Positions 5,886 through 7,663 of a stretch of 7,663 bases of DNA are shown here, piece after piece. The notes under the pieces were generated by a model that was not told where the DNA came from, did no database searches, and saw only the letters and a program-made list of their open reading frames with translations. The position numbers were made by a program, and so were the translations under genes. How positions within the stretch are numbered: position 1 is the stretch's first letter; each line of letters starts with the position of its first letter. This DNA comes from PVC group bacterium. GTDB lineage: Bacteria; Verrucomicrobiota; Kiritimatiellia; UBA8416. The stretch covers positions 1-7,663 of the forward strand of contig PWYP01000079.1 in the NCBI GenBank assembly GCA_003567805.1. The letters are read 5' to 3'.

Positions 5886-7408
5886 GATCTCCCCTCAAGA
5901 GCATTATATGCATCACCCTTGTTGCGATAGCGCTCTTCGCAAGATTCCCATTTTTCAATGAGCGCTTGCAGCTTATCTGGCATCTCTTCTGCCAAGTCAT
6001 GCATCTCGCAGCGATCTTTTGACAAATCATACAACGCCCAACGATCTTCGGGTTTACCCCAATCGGTCAAGGCTTCGTTCACAATTTTCCAGTCCCCTAC
6101 CCGCAAGGCGCGATTGCCTTGATGATGAATATAAATATGATCGCGCTCTACAACGCCATCTTTTTCAAAACTTGGCACCAAGCTCTTTCCTGGCAATGGC
6201 GGTGCGCCATCCGGTAATTCCAGGTTTTCGGGGTCACCTCCAGCCAATTCGATAAACGTCGGCATGAAATCGATGACATGCCCCGGATCATGCCGCAGCT
6301 CACCACGCGCTTGGATGCCCTTGGGCCAATGTGCTATCAAAGGAGTGGAAATACCACCTTCATGCGCCCAGATTTTGTGACGGCGAAACGGCGTATTGGA
6401 ACACGTGGACCAACCGGGACCCAGACACAAATGCGTGTATTCGGATCCTGGCAAAGCATCGGGATCATGCCCCTTCCCGCGAATCATGATTTCGGCGCTA
6501 CAACCGTTATCCGAGAAGAACAGAATGAGTGTATCATCCAAAACATCCATGGATTCTAATTGGTCCAAAATCCGACCTATCTCGCGATCTGTCCGGTCGA
6601 CCATTGCTGCATGAATCGCCATTTTGGTAGCTTGAAAGCGCTTCTGTTCATCCGTCAAATCGTCCCATGCTTTGGCGTACTCCACTTCGCCTGGGCCCAG
6701 TTGCTCGCCCCAGTTATCGGTATTTTCCATAAAGTGCGGCGCAGGCACCTTGGGCTCGCGATCCGATAGCGGGCAATTCACCAGGCCCATTTCTTTCATG
6801 CGCTCATAACGCTGCTGCCGCATGGTATCCCAACCATCGAGATACTTATCCCGGTATTTGTCGATGTCGGCTTGTTCCGCCTGGATCGGGAAATGCGGCG
6901 TAGTATAGCAGACATAGTGGAAGAAGGGGTTCTCCTTGCTATTCTTTTCATGCTCCTGCAGGCACATCAAAGCGTGATCTGTAATGGCCTCGGCTGAATA
7001 TTTTGTCCCATCCTTGGTCGGGAAATAATGATTGAACTGCTCAATCTCGTAGCCCCAACTGATATCAAAGCCACCCTCTGCGGCGGGATCCTGCAGGTTG
7101 AATACATGCCACTTGCCCGAGTGGTAATTGCGATACCCCAAGGGTGCCAGATGATGTGGAATCGTTCGTTGCCACGAGGCACGGTAACTTCGCACCGGCG
7201 GATCCATGCACACCTGCGGGGCATAGTATCCCGTCAGCACAGAGGAACGCGTGGGCCAGCAGCGCGGCGTACTATAGAATTGCGTGTAACGCAGGCCATT
7301 ATTTGCCAGACGATCAATATTCGGCGTATCGATATCCCCGCCATAGCACCTCGGATCGGAGAATCCCATATCGTCCATCAAAATCATCATAATATTCGGC
7401 TTCTTCAT
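5882..7408 (-). CDS. Formylglycine-dependent arylsulfatase (S1_4-like)
   Basis: This 508-residue sulfatase differs in subtype from the one at 1877-3436. It shows the metal pair D12/D13 in LMDDMGFSD, the maturation motif C50-W-P-T-R54 followed by SSVLTGYY, GKWH at 98-101, TTPHFP with H172, FFSDNG with D300/N301, and SNTPFRRHKIWAHEGGISTPLIAHWP (about 338-362, active-site K345), a run typical of arylsulfatase A-like S1_4 enzymes. The C-terminal part (DHIYIHHQGNRALRVGDWKIV) is the usual small sulfatase domain. The N-terminus MKKPNIMMILMDD starts directly at the fold, so no signal peptide is present; with 11 cysteines, a cytoplasmic location is inferred. The ATG at 7408 is preceded by GGTGAT, complementary to the 16S rRNA tail. 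Another ATG lies 10 nt upstream but out of frame. It is the first gene of a two-gene unit with the histidine phosphatase. Its substrate is probably a sulfated sugar; exact specificity is unknown. Confidence 0.93.
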   Translation of the reverse strand: MKKPNIMMILMDDMGFSDPRCYGGDIDTPNIDRLANNGLRYTQFYSTPRCWPTRSSVLTGYYAPQVCMDPPVRSYRASWQRTIPHHLAPLGYRNYHSGKWHVFNLQDPAAEGGFDISWGYEIEQFNHYFPTKDGTKYSAEAITDHALMCLQEHEKNSKENPFFHYVCYTTPHFPIQAEQADIDKYRDKYLDGWDTMRQQRYERMKEMGLVNCPLSDREPKVPAPHFMENTDNWGEQLGPGEVEYAKAWDDLTDEQKRFQATKMAIHAAMVDRTDREIGRILDQLESMDVLDDTLILFFSDNGCSAEIMIRGKGHDPDALPGSEYTHLCLGPGWSTCSNTPFRRHKIWAHEGGISTPLIAHWPKGIQARGELRHDPGHVIDFMPTFIELAGGDPENLELPDGAPPLPGKSLVPSFEKDGVVERDHIYIHHQGNRALRVGDWKIVNEALTDWGKPEDRWALYDLSKDRCEMHDLAEEMPDKLQALIEKWESCEERYRNKGDAYNALEGRS

Positions 7409-7454
7409 AAATCACCATACCTTCTGCAAATCCCGTAATCTTGTAATCGAAATA

Positions 7455-7500
7455 GATTTTCACCTTATGCGATGCGGCATCTGCTATGAAGCATAAAATC
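7455..7500 (-). promoter_or_regulatory. Inverted-repeat structure in the sulfatase 5' leader
   Basis: TTATGC (7465-7470) pairs with GCATAA (7491-7496), and GATT (7455-7458) pairs with AATC (7497-7500) across a bulge. Between the arms is the 11-bp palindrome GATGC-G-GCATC (7471-7481). The structure would lie within the ~95-nt untranslated leader of the - strand sulfatase if transcription starts near 7504. It could be a repressor site or an RNA hairpin. No known riboswitch pattern was recognised. Confidence 0.35.
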
Positions 7501-7510
7501 CAAAAAACGC

Positions 7511-7539
7511 ATCATAGCCGTCACAAACATAACTTGCAA
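7511..7539 (-). promoter_or_regulatory. Putative promoter of the sulfatase-phosphatase unit
   Basis: On the - strand, TTGCAA (7539-7534) is followed after exactly 17 bp by TATGAT (7516-7511), five of six matches to the -10 consensus. Transcription would start near 7504. The -35 hexamer is self-complementary and is the same six base pairs used by the + strand promoter of the toxin gene. Confidence 0.45.
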
Positions 7540-7562
7540 ACCACATCTGTTCTGGTTATATT
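7534..7562 (+). promoter_or_regulatory. Putative promoter of the RelE/ParE-like toxin gene
   Basis: TTGCAA (7534-7539) is followed after 17 bp by TATATT (7557-7562). Transcription would start near 7569, only about 3 nt before the ATG at 7572, and no Shine-Dalgarno sequence exists there, so the message would be leaderless or nearly so. The -10 lies inside the 17-bp palindrome, so a bound regulator would block it. Confidence 0.45.
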
Positions 7563-7569
7563 ATAACCA
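7553..7569. promoter_or_regulatory. Perfect 17-bp palindromic operator at the toxin gene start
   Basis: TGGTTATA and TATAACCA flank a single central T, an 8+1+8 perfect inverted repeat ending 2 nt before the toxin ATG. AT-rich palindromes of this type over the -10 are characteristic of autoregulated toxin-antitoxin operons, where the antitoxin or the toxin-antitoxin complex binds. The antitoxin gene is not in view, so the binding protein is inferred. Confidence 0.65.
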
Positions 7570-7571
7570 TC

Positions 7572-7663
7572 ATGAAATATGAGGTCAGGATCAAAAAGAA
7601 AATCGAGCGTGGTCTGCGAAAGTTGCCGGCAGATATTCAGAAGCTCTTCTTTCTTCTTGTGGC
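7572..7663 (+). CDS. RelE/ParE-superfamily toxin, N-terminal fragment (window edge)
   Basis: The 30 visible codons read MKYEVRIKKKIERGL, then RKLPADIQKLFFLLV. The pattern of a short beta strand, basic residues, then KxLxKLPxxIQKxFxxLxxDL is typical of RelE/ParE/HigB-type toxins (about 90-120 aa), which cut mRNA at the ribosome or poison gyrase. Active-site residues would lie beyond the window, so the subtype is undecided. ATG 7572 is the only reasonable start: an in-frame stop lies at 7530-7532 with no other start codon between. There is no Shine-Dalgarno sequence. The palindrome just upstream supports a toxin-antitoxin operon. Since the toxin appears to come first, an antitoxin gene (HTH-XRE or similar, as in higBA-order modules) would be expected just downstream. 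The call rests on a short fragment. Confidence 0.62.
   Translation, partial: MKYEVRIKKKIERGLRKLPADIQKLFFLLV

Noticed and set aside
5340..5930. A 196-codon + strand frame opposite the histidine phosphatase
   Set aside because: It is antisense to a gene with intact catalytic motifs and crosses the phosphatase-sulfatase junction; no domain recognised.
7028..7438. A 136-codon + strand frame opposite the start of the second sulfatase
   Set aside because: It is a shadow frame of the conserved sulfatase N-terminus with no family similarity.

Overview
The window reads as a stretch of a glycan-degrading Gram-negative bacterial chromosome. A GH2 glycosidase, two formylglycine sulfatases of different subtypes, weak promoters and palindromic interspersed repeats suggest a PVC-type lineage (Lentisphaerae, Kiritimatiellae or Verrucomicrobia). 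That is inferred from gene style only, because there is no rRNA or marker gene to fix it.

Left part, + strand: the 3' portion of a GH2 beta-galactosidase-like gene (1-1818, open at the left edge) is followed after 58 nt by a sulfatase (1877-3436) with its own ribosome binding site. They look like one operon in which the sulfatase removes sulfate and the glycosidase cleaves the sugar linkage. A GC-rich hairpin lies across the GH2 stop codon.

Middle: a 488-nt gap (3437-3924) has no credible gene. It holds a ~183-bp palindromic repeat element (3462-3644), a short GC hairpin (3690-3703), and a set of 10-12-bp boxes (3735-3819) with a 14-bp period that can fold into a long hairpin. A plausible extended -10 promoter (3864-3892) then precedes a housekeeping-type D-3-phosphoglycerate dehydrogenase gene (serA-like, 3925-5115), the entry enzyme of serine synthesis.

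Right part, - strand, converging on serA: a second sulfatase (7408 to 5882) overlaps by 4 nt (ATGA) with a histidine-phosphatase-superfamily gene (5885 to 5148), so the two are probably translationally coupled. Neither sulfatase has a visible signal peptide, which points to desulfation inside the cell.

Right edge, + strand: the first 30 codons of a RelE/ParE-like toxin gene start at 7572. The region between sulfatase and toxin is compact. Two back-to-back sigma70-like promoters appear to share one self-complementary -35 hexamer (TTGCAA, 7534-7539), each with a 17-bp spacer. A perfect 17-bp palindrome covers the toxin -10 and ends 2 nt before its ATG, so the toxin mRNA would be nearly leaderless. 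The shared promoter, the palindrome, and the sulfatase-phosphatase pair are the most interesting features.
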